Shown: piece after piece, positions 1-9,900 of the stretch
Layout of the letters: each line of letters starts with the position of its first letter
How positions within the stretch are numbered: position 1 is the stretch's first letter
Origin: Planctomycetota bacterium
Lineage (GTDB): Bacteria > Planctomycetota > Phycisphaerae > Sedimentisphaerales > Anaerohalosphaeraceae
Assembly: GCA_019456225.1 (NCBI GenBank)
Contig: VRUI01000045.1
Coordinates: 1 to 40,378, forward strand
Reading direction: 5' to 3'
Length of the DNA stretch: 40,378 bases
Made by a program: the position numbers and the translations under genes
Notes under the pieces: model-generated
Seen by the model: only the letters and a program-made list of their open reading frames with translations
The model's database searches: none
Told to the model about the DNA's origin: nothing

Positions 1-77
1 CCGTCCGGCTAATGGTTCCCGCTGCCGGGCCCATAGAGGACTTTCACCTCCAAGTAAGTGTGCCCTGCCGGGCACAC
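1..77. repeat. Structured intergenic repeat-like segment at window edge
   Basis: No coding frame is evident. The 9-mer CTGCCGGGC occurs twice (22-30 and 65-73). A perfect 8-bp hairpin, GTGTGCCC/GGGCACAC with a 4-nt loop, lies at 58-77, and GAGG/CCTC pair across 36-50. The dense small hairpins resemble dispersed palindromic intergenic repeats. The element is cut by the window edge, so its true extent is unknown. Confidence 0.4.
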
Positions 78-80
78 GAT

Positions 81-113
81 AAAAAAAGCGGGCTCCCGTC
101 AAAGGAGCCCGCT
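81..113 (-). terminator. Rho-independent terminator of groES-groEL
   Basis: A 10-bp perfect stem AGCGGGCTCC / GGAGCCCGCT (87-96 with 104-113, 7-nt loop) is followed on the minus strand by seven T residues (81-87 read in reverse). It lies about 60 nt downstream of the groEL stop codon and points the right way to end that operon. Confidence 0.9.
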
Positions 114-135
114 GAAAATTCTCACTGATATATGT

Positions 136-170
136 CATTAGACATTATACAATAATCATTATACATTTAA
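136..170 (-). repeat. Heptanucleotide repeat downstream of groEL
   Basis: Five consecutive 7-mers read CATTAGA, CATTATA, CAATAAT, CATTATA, CATTTAA on the plus strand. In groEL orientation they carry TAA once per unit. The tract sits between the groEL stop codon (175) and the operon terminator, and belongs to the window-wide period-7 family described in the findings. Confidence 0.65.
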
Positions 171-174
171 AAAA

Positions 175-1818
<1,644 letters not shown>

Positions 1819-1832
1819 TTAATAAAATAGCC

Positions 1833-1847
1833 TCGGCCAAGGGCCGA
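1833..1847. repeat. Small GC palindrome (TCGGCC / GGCCGA)
   Basis: A 6-bp hairpin with a 3-nt loop lies in the groES-groEL spacer. Read on the minus strand it is followed by GAGGCTATTT. The same core and similar flank recur at 16477-16492, 25007-25021 and, with compensated bases, 23782-23794. Confidence 0.55.
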
Positions 1848-1853
1848 AACATA

Positions 1854-1881
1854 AATTGCTTATTGCTAATAGCTAATCGCT
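1854..1881 (-). repeat. Heptad repeat overlapping groES stop codon
   Basis: The 7-mers AATTGCT, TATTGCT, AATAGCT, AATCGCT run without gaps. Read on the minus strand the tract begins at the groES stop: the TAG (1880-1882) is completed by the first repeat unit, and later units repeat TAG every 7 bp. Confidence 0.75.
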
Positions 1882-2167
1882 ATCCAATTACTGCCATTAC
1901 GGCGGACTCGTCCATAATGAGGTATTCTTTGCCGTCGATCTTGATCTCGGTGGGAGCGTAGCTGGTAAAGAGAACCATGTCGCCTTTTTTAAGAGTCATT
2001 TTGCTGCGGCTGCCGTCGTCGAGGAGTCTGCCGTCGCCGACGCTGATAACCTTACCGCGTTGTGGTTTTTCTTTTGCTGATTCAGGCAGAACGATTCCGC
2101 CTGATGTTACTGACTCGGCTTCGAGACGTTCGACAAGAACTTTGTCAGCCAGTGGTCTGATCTTCAT
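1880..2167 (-). CDS. groES: Co-chaperonin GroES (Hsp10)
   Basis: GroES is the heptameric lid of the GroEL chamber. The 95-aa product has the family signature from its start (MKIRPLADKVLVERL), the mobile-loop region around ESVTSGGIVLPESAKEKPQRG and the C-terminal half with KKGDMVLFTSYAPTEIKIDGKEYLIMDE. The ATG is preceded by AAAGGA at good spacing. groES is promoter-proximal, as usual, with groEL following. Its stop codon lies inside a heptanucleotide repeat, so the last residues may have been trimmed or replaced by repeat insertion. The end VMAVIG is near the normal length, so function should be intact. Confidence 0.97.
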   Translation of the reverse strand: MKIRPLADKVLVERLEAESVTSGGIVLPESAKEKPQRGKVISVGDGRLLDDGSRSKMTLKKGDMVLFTSYAPTEIKIDGKEYLIMDESAVMAVIG

Positions 2168-2248
2168 TTTGTTGTCCTTTCGTACTTACTGAAAATTTGA
2201 CGTTACATTGTTATTTGAAGTCATAATACAAACAAATTCAAGCTGCAA

Positions 2249-2276
2249 AGTATATACAGCACACAGATAATTACAA
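2249..2276 (-). promoter_or_regulatory. Probable sigma70-type promoter of groES-groEL
   Basis: On the minus strand TTGTAA is followed after 16 nt by TATACT, giving a start about 75-80 nt before the groES ATG. It is a good -35/-10 match. No HrcA/CIRCE inverted repeat (TTAGCACTC-N9-GAGTGCTAA) lies between it and the gene. Confidence 0.55.
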
Positions 2277-2423
2277 GAGCAAATATCATGCCAACTACCA
2301 GAGGACGCCCATATTGCAACATAAGCCGTTATTAGGTAAAGACTTAGGCTGTCATGGCCATTTTGACGTCATCTGGCAATATTGCAGTTTTCGGCAAAAA
2401 CCCTGCCAGCATGACAGTCAGGC

Positions 2424-2450
2424 GTGATGTCGGCAGGATGCCGACATCAC
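2424..2450. repeat. 12-bp perfect hairpin, dispersed palindrome copy 1
   Basis: GTGATGTCGGCA pairs perfectly with its complement around a 3-nt loop (GGA). The inner 21 bp (2427-2447) recur exactly at 27309-27329 downstream of purC in the opposite orientation, which marks it as a dispersed palindromic repeat. Confidence 0.7.
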
Positions 2451-2459
2451 GGAAAATTG

Positions 2460-2488
2460 TTGCATTTTCTCGGTTTCTTTATTATAAT
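2460..2488 (+). promoter_or_regulatory. Sigma70-type promoter for the cNMP-domain gene
   Basis: TTGCAT (2460-2465), a 17-nt spacer and a perfect TATAAT (2483-2488) point toward the gene starting at 2644. This would give a roughly 150-nt 5' leader. Confidence 0.6.
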
Positions 2489-2643
2489 TTTTGTATAGAT
2501 CATCAGCCAATGCGCTAAAACAAGACTCGTACTATCAGATGATTATTGCGTTTTTTGTCAAATCGTAGCCTTTGCATGGATAATTGGCATTAATCGGCCG
2601 ATATATGCCCTGAAACTGTGTCCTGATACGGAGTTATAATTTA

Positions 2644-3144
2644 ATGAGTGAGATAAAATTAACCAAACCACTTCTGGAAGTCAAGAAAGTCCTGCCAATC
2701 CTCAATAAGATCTCCATATTGGCCGGTCTGAACGATGATCAACTATATAATATATTTCGGATGCTGGAAAAAGTGACCTTCACAGATGGGGAAGTGGTCT
2801 TTAAACAGGGTGATCAGCCGAGCTATATCTACATAATCAAAAAGGGGCAGATCAAGCTTTTTGTCGATAACGATGAAAAACCCTTTGAGCTGGTTTCTTT
2901 TGGGGAAGGTGACTGTTTCGGCGAATCTTCGATCATTGGAATTCGTCCGCATGCCGCGACGGCGATCTCCCAGGGAGATACCGAGCTTGTGGTTTTGTCG
3001 AGGTCGACTTTGATGTCGCTTTATGAGTCTGATATTCATCTTTTCAGCACGCTTATCCTTAACATTGCACGCGAAGCCTGCAGGCGGCTTAACGCATCCA
3101 GCGAAACAATACTGCATTACGTCAACTCGCACCAGACATCCTAA
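2644..3144 (+). CDS. Stand-alone cyclic-nucleotide-binding-domain protein
   Basis: The 166-aa product is a single cNMP-binding beta-barrel (Crp/PKA-regulatory type), running from about residue 25 to 145. Visible landmarks are the barrel opening around GEVVFKQGD, the strand YIYIIKKGQIKLF and the phosphate-binding cassette FGESSIIGIRPHAATA. The Glu of the cassette is present, but the Arg that normally precedes AAT is a His, with an Arg two residues earlier, so canonical cAMP binding is uncertain. After the barrel only a helical C-terminus remains. No helix-turn-helix is present, so this is not a complete Crp/Fnr transcription factor. It may sense a ligand and act through a partner protein. The ATG lies behind GGAG. 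A dedicated promoter precedes it and the gene is convergent with the MetX-MetW gene. Confidence 0.85.
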   Translation: MSEIKLTKPLLEVKKVLPILNKISILAGLNDDQLYNIFRMLEKVTFTDGEVVFKQGDQPSYIYIIKKGQIKLFVDNDEKPFELVSFGEGDCFGESSIIGIRPHAATAISQGDTELVVLSRSTLMSLYESDIHLFSTLILNIAREACRRLNASSETILHYVNSHQTS

Positions 3145-3233
3145 CCGGGACTGGGGTCGGAGTGTTCTCTGGAACAACAGGCAAATTCGCAATTACTGAG
3201 CTTCGTTTCTCTCCGCTCTAAAAACATTGAGCT

Positions 3234-5045
3234 TTATCCCTCGTATTTTGAGGTTAGGTAGATCGCTTGTTCGGCTAGGAGGTTTGGCGCCAGTTTTATT
3301 GGGATTTTTCTTGATTTTGATATTGCGATCTTCTTTTCTACCTTTACTCCGAGTTCGCTGCAGAAATTGTCGAAGTCTTCCAGTGTCAGACAGTGTATGT
3401 TCGGCGAGTTGTGCCATCTGAATGGTAATTGCTTTGTTCTTGGAGCGTGTCCTTTCAGAAGCAGCTGCAAGCGGCACCTCCAGTGTCCAAAGTTCGGGAA
3501 ACTGACGATTACTTTTTTTGCGATCCGCAGCAGTTCCTTAAATACGACCTCCGGCTCTTTGACGGTCTGCAAAGTTTGCGACAGTATCGCATAATCGAAG
3601 CTGTCCGTCGCGTATTCGCCGAGTCCCTCATCGATATCTCTGTGTATCACCGATATCCCGCGTTCAATGCAGTGGATCACGAGGTCCTGGTCAAGCTCAA
3701 TGCCTTCGCCGGTTACATTTTTCTCGGCGATCAGGCGGCTTAGCAATTCCCCGTCACCACAGCCGACATCAAGTACCGTGCTACCGGTATCTATAAGCGA
3801 ACTGATAAGCTCATAGTCAACCCTGGTACGTTTTGCGTAGTCCTGTTTTTTCAGGTGTCGTTTTTTTGTCGCGGATTCATCGCCGTTCCTGGCGGAAGTA
3901 CCGATTGGGTCATGTGTAGTATCGAGGAATCCCTGGACAAGCGCCCCGAGAGTTTTCGGTTCGAGCAGGAACGCGTCATGTCCGTATGGCGAGTGGATAT
4001 TGCAATAGCTGACATCTTTGCCGCAGGCGAGCAGGGCATCGAGGATATCTTTGGACTGGGCGGCCGTAAAGAGCCAGTCGCTTGAAATGCTGACGACAAG
4101 AAACCGGCTGTTTGAATTATTGAACGCGTGTTCAAGCGAGCCGTATTCACCGGCGACATCGAAGTAATCCATCGCCTTTGTAATATAGATATAGCTGTTA
4201 GCGTCAAATCGCTCGACGAAAGTCTGCCCCTGATAGTCCAGGTATGCCTCGACGGAAAACTCGTATTTAAGGTCGTAGTTATATTCGTCGGCGTTTCTGA
4301 GCTCTCTGCCGAATTTCTGGTGCATTCCTTCTTCGGATAGATAAGTGATATGGCCTATCATTCTTGCGATGCCCAGGCCGCGGAGAGGCTCTTGATTGTC
4401 GTGGTACTGTCCGCCGGCGAATCCCTGGTCGGCGACGATGGCATTTCTTCCGACGGCGTCAAAGGCGATGGCTTGTACGCTTAGCCTGGTTGTCGAGGCG
4501 GCTACGACGGCGGATTTGACAAAATCGGGATATGCGATTGTCCACTGCAAAACCTGCATTCCGCCCATTGACCCGCCGATAACGCAAAGCAGTTGTTCGA
4601 CGCCGAGCTTATCGAGGAGGAGCTTCTGGACATTAACCATGTCGCCGATCGTAAAGATCGGAAAGTCCAGTCCGTATGGTTTGCCGGTCTCGGGATTAAT
4701 ACTGGAAGGTCCGGTTGTCCCGCTGCAGCCGCCGAGGAAATTGGAACAGATGACGAAATATTTATTCGTATCGATAGCTTTACCCGGTCCGATCATGATC
4801 TCCCACCACCCGGGTTTTTTTTCGGTCGGGCTATTGTAACCGGCGGCATGAGCGTTTCCGGTTAGCGCATGACAGATCAGTACCACATTGTCCTGGGCCT
4901 CGTTAAGCTCGCCATAGGTTTCATAGGCGACATCGATGGGGCCAAGGGTCTTACCGCTTTGCAGTTTCAAAGGGTCGGCGGCGGTTACAACATGGATTGT
5001 CTTAGTCTCGACAATACCAACAGAATTTGACAAGTGTTCTTCCAT
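3234..5045 (-). CDS. metX: Fused homoserine O-acetyltransferase (MetX) and MetW methyltransferase-like protein
   Basis: This single 603-aa protein joins two methionine-pathway proteins that are usually separate neighbours. Residues 1 to about 380 are MetX, an alpha/beta-hydrolase that acylates homoserine. The nucleophile elbow GGSMGGMQ has Ser159, and the other triad residues are Asp323 (SSDWLF) and His356 (GHDAF). After a polar linker (about 381-405) comes MetW, a class I SAM-methyltransferase fold, with VLDVGCGDGELL at 424-435 and the conserved SFPNFGHWRCR and PFRWHNSPNIH segments. MetW is needed for full MetX activity in some bacteria, so the fusion fixes the partners 1:1. There is no stop or frameshift in the linker. 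The start has only a weak ribosome site. Palindromic TGACGTCA-like sites lie 60-90 nt upstream. Acetyl versus succinyl preference cannot be decided by eye. Confidence 0.93.
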   Translation of the reverse strand: MEEHLSNSVGIVETKTIHVVTAADPLKLQSGKTLGPIDVAYETYGELNEAQDNVVLICHALTGNAHAAGYNSPTEKKPGWWEIMIGPGKAIDTNKYFVICSNFLGGCSGTTGPSSINPETGKPYGLDFPIFTIGDMVNVQKLLLDKLGVEQLLCVIGGSMGGMQVLQWTIAYPDFVKSAVVAASTTRLSVQAIAFDAVGRNAIVADQGFAGGQYHDNQEPLRGLGIARMIGHITYLSEEGMHQKFGRELRNADEYNYDLKYEFSVEAYLDYQGQTFVERFDANSYIYITKAMDYFDVAGEYGSLEHAFNNSNSRFLVVSISSDWLFTAAQSKDILDALLACGKDVSYCNIHSPYGHDAFLLEPKTLGALVQGFLDTTHDPIGTSARNGDESATKKRHLKKQDYAKRTRVDYELISSLIDTGSTVLDVGCGDGELLSRLIAEKNVTGEGIELDQDLVIHCIERGISVIHRDIDEGLGEYATDSFDYAILSQTLQTVKEPEVVFKELLRIAKKVIVSFPNFGHWRCRLQLLLKGHAPRTKQLPFRWHNSPNIHCLTLEDFDNFCSELGVKVEKKIAISKSRKIPIKLAPNLLAEQAIYLTSKYEG

Positions 5046-5106
5046 TTGATCTATCTAAAATTCTAAAAATCAAAAAGCACAATCATACTTACATGACCTT
5101 GCAATA

Positions 5107-5156
5107 ACGTCAAATCTATTTGAATCGTGACGTCAGATCGGGCAGCTCGCGCTGCC
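5107..5156 (-). promoter_or_regulatory. Clustered palindromes upstream of metX
   Basis: Within 50 bp lie TGACGTCA (5128-5135), an ACGTCA half-site (5107-5112), the inverted repeat TCAAAT/ATTTGA and a hairpin GGCAGC-TCGC-GCTGCC (5141-5156). The spacing ahead of the metX start suits operators. The hairpin could instead be the tail of the upstream RRM transcript, although no T-run follows it. The regulator is unknown. Confidence 0.35.
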
Positions 5157-5193
5157 GCGCTTTTAGGGCCTGTTCACCATGCAAAAGTGTTCG

Positions 5194-5841
5194 CTATTCA
5201 AAGATATTTGGCCTCATCGGTTCGTCGTCAATGAATGTTTGAGGCTTTTGAGATTTTTGAGGCCTTTGGCGTCTTCCCTGCGGTTTTTGTTTTGCTTCGT
5301 TGACCTTAAGCTCACGCCCGGCAAGTTCCTCACCGTTCATCGCTTCGATCGCTTTTAGCGCCTGGTCCCTGCCATGCATTTCGACAAAACCAAAACCTTT
5401 GGGCCTGCCGCGGTCCTTGATGATCTTGATCTTATGTATCTCGCCAAACCCGGAAAACGCTGTTTTCAATACGGTTTCGTTTGCTTCGGGCGAAAGATTG
5501 CCGACATATATGACGGTCACGTCGCCTGTTGACTCGGTTTTAGCCGAGCCCTTTGCGGCAGCTTTACCAGGAGCCGGTTTGGATTTTTTAACCGGTTTTG
5601 ATTGCAGCTTTTTCTGAGCCGGCTTTTGTGTTGCCGCCGAAGTTGGATGTCCACATTTAAGCGAAAGAATTATCAGCAGCGGGCCAACGAAAAAAGCCAT
5701 ACCTATTATAAAGAAGCCAAAGCTGTGGTAGACATCCATATCAAGCGTTTCAGCTTTAACTAATGCTGATCCGCTGCACAAACAGAAGAAAAACGCCAAA
5801 ATCCCGCAAATTACCCCAAAAACCTTCAAATACTTATTCAT
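5194..5841 (-). CDS. Membrane-anchored RRM-type RNA-binding protein
   Basis: The 215-aa product has two hydrophobic helices at the N-terminus (about 5-25 and 40-62). A basic Lys/Pro/Ala-rich linker (70-105) follows, then one RNA-recognition motif (about 108-184) and an Arg/Gln/Pro-rich tail. Both RNA-contact motifs are canonical: RNP2 is IYVGNL (111-116) and RNP1 is KGFGFVEM (148-155), with the aromatic residues in place. Bacterial RRM proteins are usually small, soluble, roughly 80-110-aa proteins. The two-helix hairpin would leave the RRM in the cytoplasm but tied to the membrane, so mRNA or ribosome tethering at the membrane is a plausible role (inference). AAGGAA precedes the ATG, and a near-consensus promoter (5918-5945) drives it alone. 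Confidence 0.88.
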   Translation of the reverse strand: MNKYLKVFGVICGILAFFFCLCSGSALVKAETLDMDVYHSFGFFIIGMAFFVGPLLIILSLKCGHPTSAATQKPAQKKLQSKPVKKSKPAPGKAAAKGSAKTESTGDVTVIYVGNLSPEANETVLKTAFSGFGEIHKIKIIKDRGRPKGFGFVEMHGRDQALKAIEAMNGEELAGRELKVNEAKQKPQGRRQRPQKSQKPQTFIDDEPMRPNIFE

Positions 5842-6202
5842 TAAACAAATTCCTTAATACCTATAAAAACAGAAAACAGGGCTATATATACCCCTTTAAT
5901 TACTAAACAAGCAGTTCATTATAGCTACTTCGGCTATTTTTGCAATATTATTATGAATTTGATTATTCTAAAGTGAGGAAACCGCCTTTTTTATTGATTA
6001 TGGGGGCCAAATAACGTTGTATTTTGCACGAAATTGCTTTTTACTGCAAGAAAATGGCTGGAAAATGCATATTAAGTGTTATTGGGGTTGATTAATCGCA
6101 GATAATCCATTAAAAGGTAACGCTGTAATGCTGACATGTGGAAATGGCAGCATCTCGAATGAAAATTGTTAATCGAATCATTTATTTTAGAGGTGCATTA
6201 CA
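5842..6202. other. 361-nt spacer between RRM and corrinoid-protein genes
   Basis: Apart from the minus-strand RRM promoter, the spacer is AT-rich and holds a good ribosome site (AGAGGTG) for the corrinoid gene. No cobalamin-riboswitch B12 box and no clear -35/-10 pair was found for the plus-strand gene. No repeat of the families seen elsewhere occurs here. Confidence 0.5.
5918..5945 (-). promoter_or_regulatory. Near-consensus promoter of the RRM gene
   Basis: On the minus strand TTGCAA is followed after 16 nt by a perfect TATAAT. The predicted start gives a leader of about 70 nt before the RRM gene. Confidence 0.65.
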
Positions 6203-6835
6203 ATGGCAGATATGGAAGCTCTTAGTCAGGCAGTCATCAAAGGTGACCAGAAAACAGCAGTAGAAATTACGCAAGCAGCGATCGATGAGGGTACAGATCC
6301 AAAATCGATCCTGGAAGATGGTCTTATTGGCGGCATGAACTATATTGGCGTGCGTTTTAAAGCCAACGAAGTTTATATCCCGGAAGTACTCATCGCGGCA
6401 CGTGCCATGAAGATGGCAATGGAAATCCTCGAGCCGAAACTCGCCGAAGCCGGCGTTGAACCTGTCGGCAAGGCTATGGTCGGTACCGTTCAGGGCGACC
6501 TGCATGACATCGGCAAGAACCTGGTAATCATGATGCTTAAGGGTGCCGGTTTTGAAGTTGTAGACGCCGGAGTTGACGTATCAGCAGAAAAATTCGTCGA
6601 AAAAGCAAAAGAATCCGGCACGCAGATCGTCGGTCTCAGTGCTCTTTTGACAACTACAATGCCGGCTATGGAAACAACGATCAAGGCGATCAAAGATTCC
6701 GGTATCTCGGTTAAGACTATGATCGGCGGAGCTCCTATCACACAGGCATACGCCGACAAGATCGGCGCAGACGGCTACTCAGCAGACGCGGCAAGTGCAG
6801 TAGACAAAGCAAAAGAATTGCTCGGCGTAGCATAG
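6203..6835 (+). CDS. Corrinoid (cobalamin-binding) protein of the methyltransferase type
   Basis: The 210-aa product has the two-domain layout of small corrinoid shuttles (MtaC/MtbC/MttC and the B12 module of MetH). A helical cap domain (about 1-88) is followed by a Rossmann-like B12 domain. The base-off binding signature D99-x-H101-x-x-G104 (DLHDIG) supplies the lower-axial His. The later SALLTTTMPAMETTI and IGGAPIT segments are the family's SxL and GG motifs. It should carry a methyl group on cobalt between a substrate methyltransferase and an acceptor. Neither a methyltransferase partner nor a reductive activase lies beside it. The only candidate in the window is the UroD-like gene 6.8 kb away. 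AGAGGT is well placed before the ATG, and a terminator follows directly, so it is monocistronic. Confidence 0.92.
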   Translation: MADMEALSQAVIKGDQKTAVEITQAAIDEGTDPKSILEDGLIGGMNYIGVRFKANEVYIPEVLIAARAMKMAMEILEPKLAEAGVEPVGKAMVGTVQGDLHDIGKNLVIMMLKGAGFEVVDAGVDVSAEKFVEKAKESGTQIVGLSALLTTTMPAMETTIKAIKDSGISVKTMIGGAPITQAYADKIGADGYSADAASAVDKAKELLGVA

Positions 6836-6855
6836 AACTATTTACAAATATTAAA

Positions 6856-6888
6856 AGCAGCGTTCAATAACGGACGCTGCTTTTTTTT
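6856..6888 (+). terminator. Terminator of the corrinoid-protein gene
   Basis: AGCAGCGT (6856-6863) pairs with ACGCTGCT (6874-6881), extended by G-U and C-G pairs around a 6-nt loop, and is followed by a run of T. It starts about 20 nt after the stop codon. Confidence 0.92.
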
Positions 6889-6923
6889 ATGCGCACAAAA
6901 AAAGTAAACAACAGATATGTATT

Positions 6924-6951
6924 TTTTGCTAATCGCTAATCGCTATTTGCT
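6924..6951 (-). repeat. Heptad repeat overlapping mfd stop codon
   Basis: The units are TTTTGCT, AATCGCT, AATCGCT, ATTTGCT. Read on the minus strand the array starts with the mfd TAG stop (6950-6952) and repeats TAG every 7 bp, exactly as at groES. Confidence 0.75.
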
Positions 6952-9900
6952 AACTCAACATTTTTCTTAGGACCGCTAGCAGTGTTTTTTTTTCGAAGTA
7001 ATTTTTTGTCAGGCGTAGGAGTACTGTTTTTTTGTCCGGGATCCTTACCTGGCCCGGTGCCCTTGCGAAAATGTCTTTTACTCCTTCGTGGGTTTCGAAT
7101 GTGAATATCAGGTCCAGGTCACGGGCTATCAGCGACTTGATGTTTTTTCTCGATGCGCGTAATCTGATGTCGGCTATGTCGAGCAGCGTTTCTACCTGGG
7201 CGGGAACCTTGCCGTAGAGGTCGTTTAGTTCTTCACGCATTAGCTTTAAGTCAACGGCTTCCCTTGTTACAGATATTCTTCGATAGACATCCATCCGCTG
7301 ACGGTCCGAGGCGATGTAGCTCTTGGGGATATAGGTTGACAGTCCGAGATCGATTATCGCGGTCGGTGGTTTTTCTATCGGTTCGTTTTTATGGCGTTTG
7401 ACCGCATCGGCGAGAAGGCGGCAGTACATTTCGTATCCGACAGTATTTATGTGGCCGGATTGCTGGGCGCCTAGAATATTGCCTGCGCCTCGAATTTCCA
7501 GGTCCCGCAGAGCGATCCTGAATCCCGCGCCGAGCTGGGAATACTCTTCGATGGCTTTAAGGCGTTTTGCGGCTATCGGCGTTATCGATCGTGTCGCCGG
7601 CAGGAGCATGTATGCATAGGCGCGGTGTTTATATCTCCCGACGCGTCCGCGGAGCTGGTGGAGCTGGGCAAGGCCGAAACGGTCGGCATCGTTTATTATC
7701 ATCGTGTTTGCGTTTGGAATGTCCAGGCCGGATTCGATGATCGTCGAGCACACGAGAATATCCGTCTTGCCTTTGACGAAATCTATCATCGCTTTTTCGA
7801 GCCGGCTCTTTGGCATCTGGCCGTGAGCGATTGCAATCTTTACGCGCGGATCGTTTACTAACTTCGCAATTTCGCCGGCCATCCGTTCGATGGACTGGAC
7901 GCGGTTGTGCAGGAAGAAAACCTGGCCCTGCCGGTTTAGCTCGTGCACTATCGCTTTTCGTATCGTTTCTTTGTCGTAGCGGCACAGTTTTGTGACGATG
8001 CTGCGTCTGTCCAGCGGCGCGGTGCTAAGCGAGCTTATATCACGCAGACCGAGCATCGACAGGTGGAGCGTTCGCGGGATCGGCGTTGCAGTCATCGTAA
8101 GTATGTCGACGTTTACGCGGTAATGTTTCAGGCGTTCTTTGTGGGCGACTCCGAAACGCTGTTCCTCGTCGATGACCAGCAGGCCGAGATCTTTAAAGCC
8201 GACATCTTTGCTGAGCAGCCGGTGGGTTCCTATCAGGATATCTACTTTGCCCTGCCTGGCTCGCAGGGTGATCTCTTTTGCTTTTTTGGCGGTTACGAAG
8301 CGGTTGAGGATCTCGATGTTTACGGGAAAATCGGCGAAGCGTTCGTTGAAGGTTCGGCCGTGCTGGACGCATAGAACAGTTGTCGGGACGAGGACGGCGA
8401 CTTGTTTTCCGGACTCGACAGCTTTAAACGCCGCCCGCATAGCCAGCTCGGTTTTTCCATAGCCGACATCACCGCAAAGCAAGCGGTCCATCGGACGCGG
8501 CATGGTCATGTCGTCTTTGATCTGATTGATCGAGGTGAGTTGGTCAGGTGTTTCCTGGTACAGGAACGACCCGTCGAATTCTTTTTGCCAGACGGTGTCG
8601 GGGGCGAATGAAAACCCCCCGAGTTTTTGGCGCTGCGCCTGAATATTCAAAAGCTCCGAGGCAAGTTCTTCGACGCCCTCTGCGACATTCAGTTTTTGCC
8701 TTTCCCACTTCTTTGTTCCGACGGTGCTGAGGTTGGGCCGCTTGGGCAGCGAACCGATGTACTTGTGGATAAGGTGGATATTGTGGACGGGGACGTGGAT
8801 GAGAACCTTCTTTGCGTATTCGAGCGTGAGGTATTCGGTTGTAGTTTCTTTTTTTGCGATCGTCTCTATGCCGATAAACTTTGCGATCCCGTAAGAGATG
8901 TGAACGACGTAATCGCCCTTCTGCAAATCGATAAGGCTTTCAACCGGCGAGGTACTGCGTATCTTGCGGATCCTTCGGCGGGTGGCATACTGTCCGAAAA
9001 TCTCATGATGGCTGATGACGATAGCATCGAGGGAATCGACGATGAAACCCTGGCGGATAAAACCCAGGGGCAGGTGGAAATTCTTCGGGATATTCTTAAC
9101 CAAGTCTTTGATCATCTCGGTAACGCGTTTTATCTCGGCGGAATTTTCACAGTACAAAATAACATCGCGGCTTTTTGGCGGGGACGATTCTTCTATGAGT
9201 TTATCGATGACCTCTTTTCCGGACTTCCACATCTCGGCGCCCTTATGCTCGAACTGCTGGGCACTGGTGATACCGAGCGAAATAGATTCGTCTTTGCCGC
9301 CGGCTGGAAACCTGCTGACCTCCAGCGTAACATAATTGCACATCGCCTGGTAAATCTGCTTCCACGAATACAAGCTTGACGGCTCATCGACGCGGGAAAG
9401 GAATGTATCGGAAACCTCAGCGATGTCGACGGGTTCATCCAATAAGATGATCGTATCGTCCGGGAGAAGATTGACCAGCATCTCGGTTTCGGTGAGGTCC
9501 TCGTGTCCCGACGGCGGAACGATAAACGCCGAATCGATATCCTTATCCGACCGCTGCGTATCAAGGTCGACAAGGCGAATACTTTCGATATTGTCACCGA
9601 AGAATTCCACGCGTATTGGGCGGTTCTGCTCGCTGGCGGTTTTGCCGAGTGAGTTTAGTCCCTCGGAAGTGACGGGCGCGAAGATATCGATGATACCGCC
9701 GCGGTGGGCAAACTGGCCGGGGACGTCGACGCTGTCGACATGCTCGAAACCGTTATCGACGAGCCATTGGTTTACAAGCTCCGGCTCGATGGTGGCGTTT
9801 AGTTTCAGTGACAGACCGGACTCATTGAGCCTGCCGGGTTTTGGTACCGGCTGATTAAGAGCCTGCACGCATGTCGCGATTATCAGCGGCTCGGATTTTT

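Larger units (their letters stand above)
2168..2643. other. 476-nt divergent spacer between groES and cNMP-domain gene
   Basis: The spacer holds outward-facing promoters for both flanking genes (2249-2276 minus, 2460-2488 plus), a perfect palindrome at 2424-2450, a TGACGTCA 8-mer at 2364-2371 and a related TGACGTTA at 2198-2205. A second weaker plus-strand promoter candidate is TTGTCA (2555-2560), 18 nt, GATAAT (2579-2584). No open frame of interest lies here. Confidence 0.6.

Noticed and set aside
2168-2300. CIRCE operator for HrcA upstream of groES
   Set aside because: No TTAGCACTC-N9-GAGTGCTAA inverted repeat or near variant was found.
5046-5193. SAM riboswitch in front of metX
   Set aside because: The sequence shows short palindromes only. 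The conserved SAM-I or SAM-II core elements are not recognisable.
5842-6202. Cobalamin riboswitch before the corrinoid-protein gene
   Set aside because: No B12-box consensus and no long structured leader with a terminator was seen.
8627-9379. 250-codon plus-strand frame opposite mfd
   Set aside because: It is antisense to a complete, conserved mfd and has no family motif.
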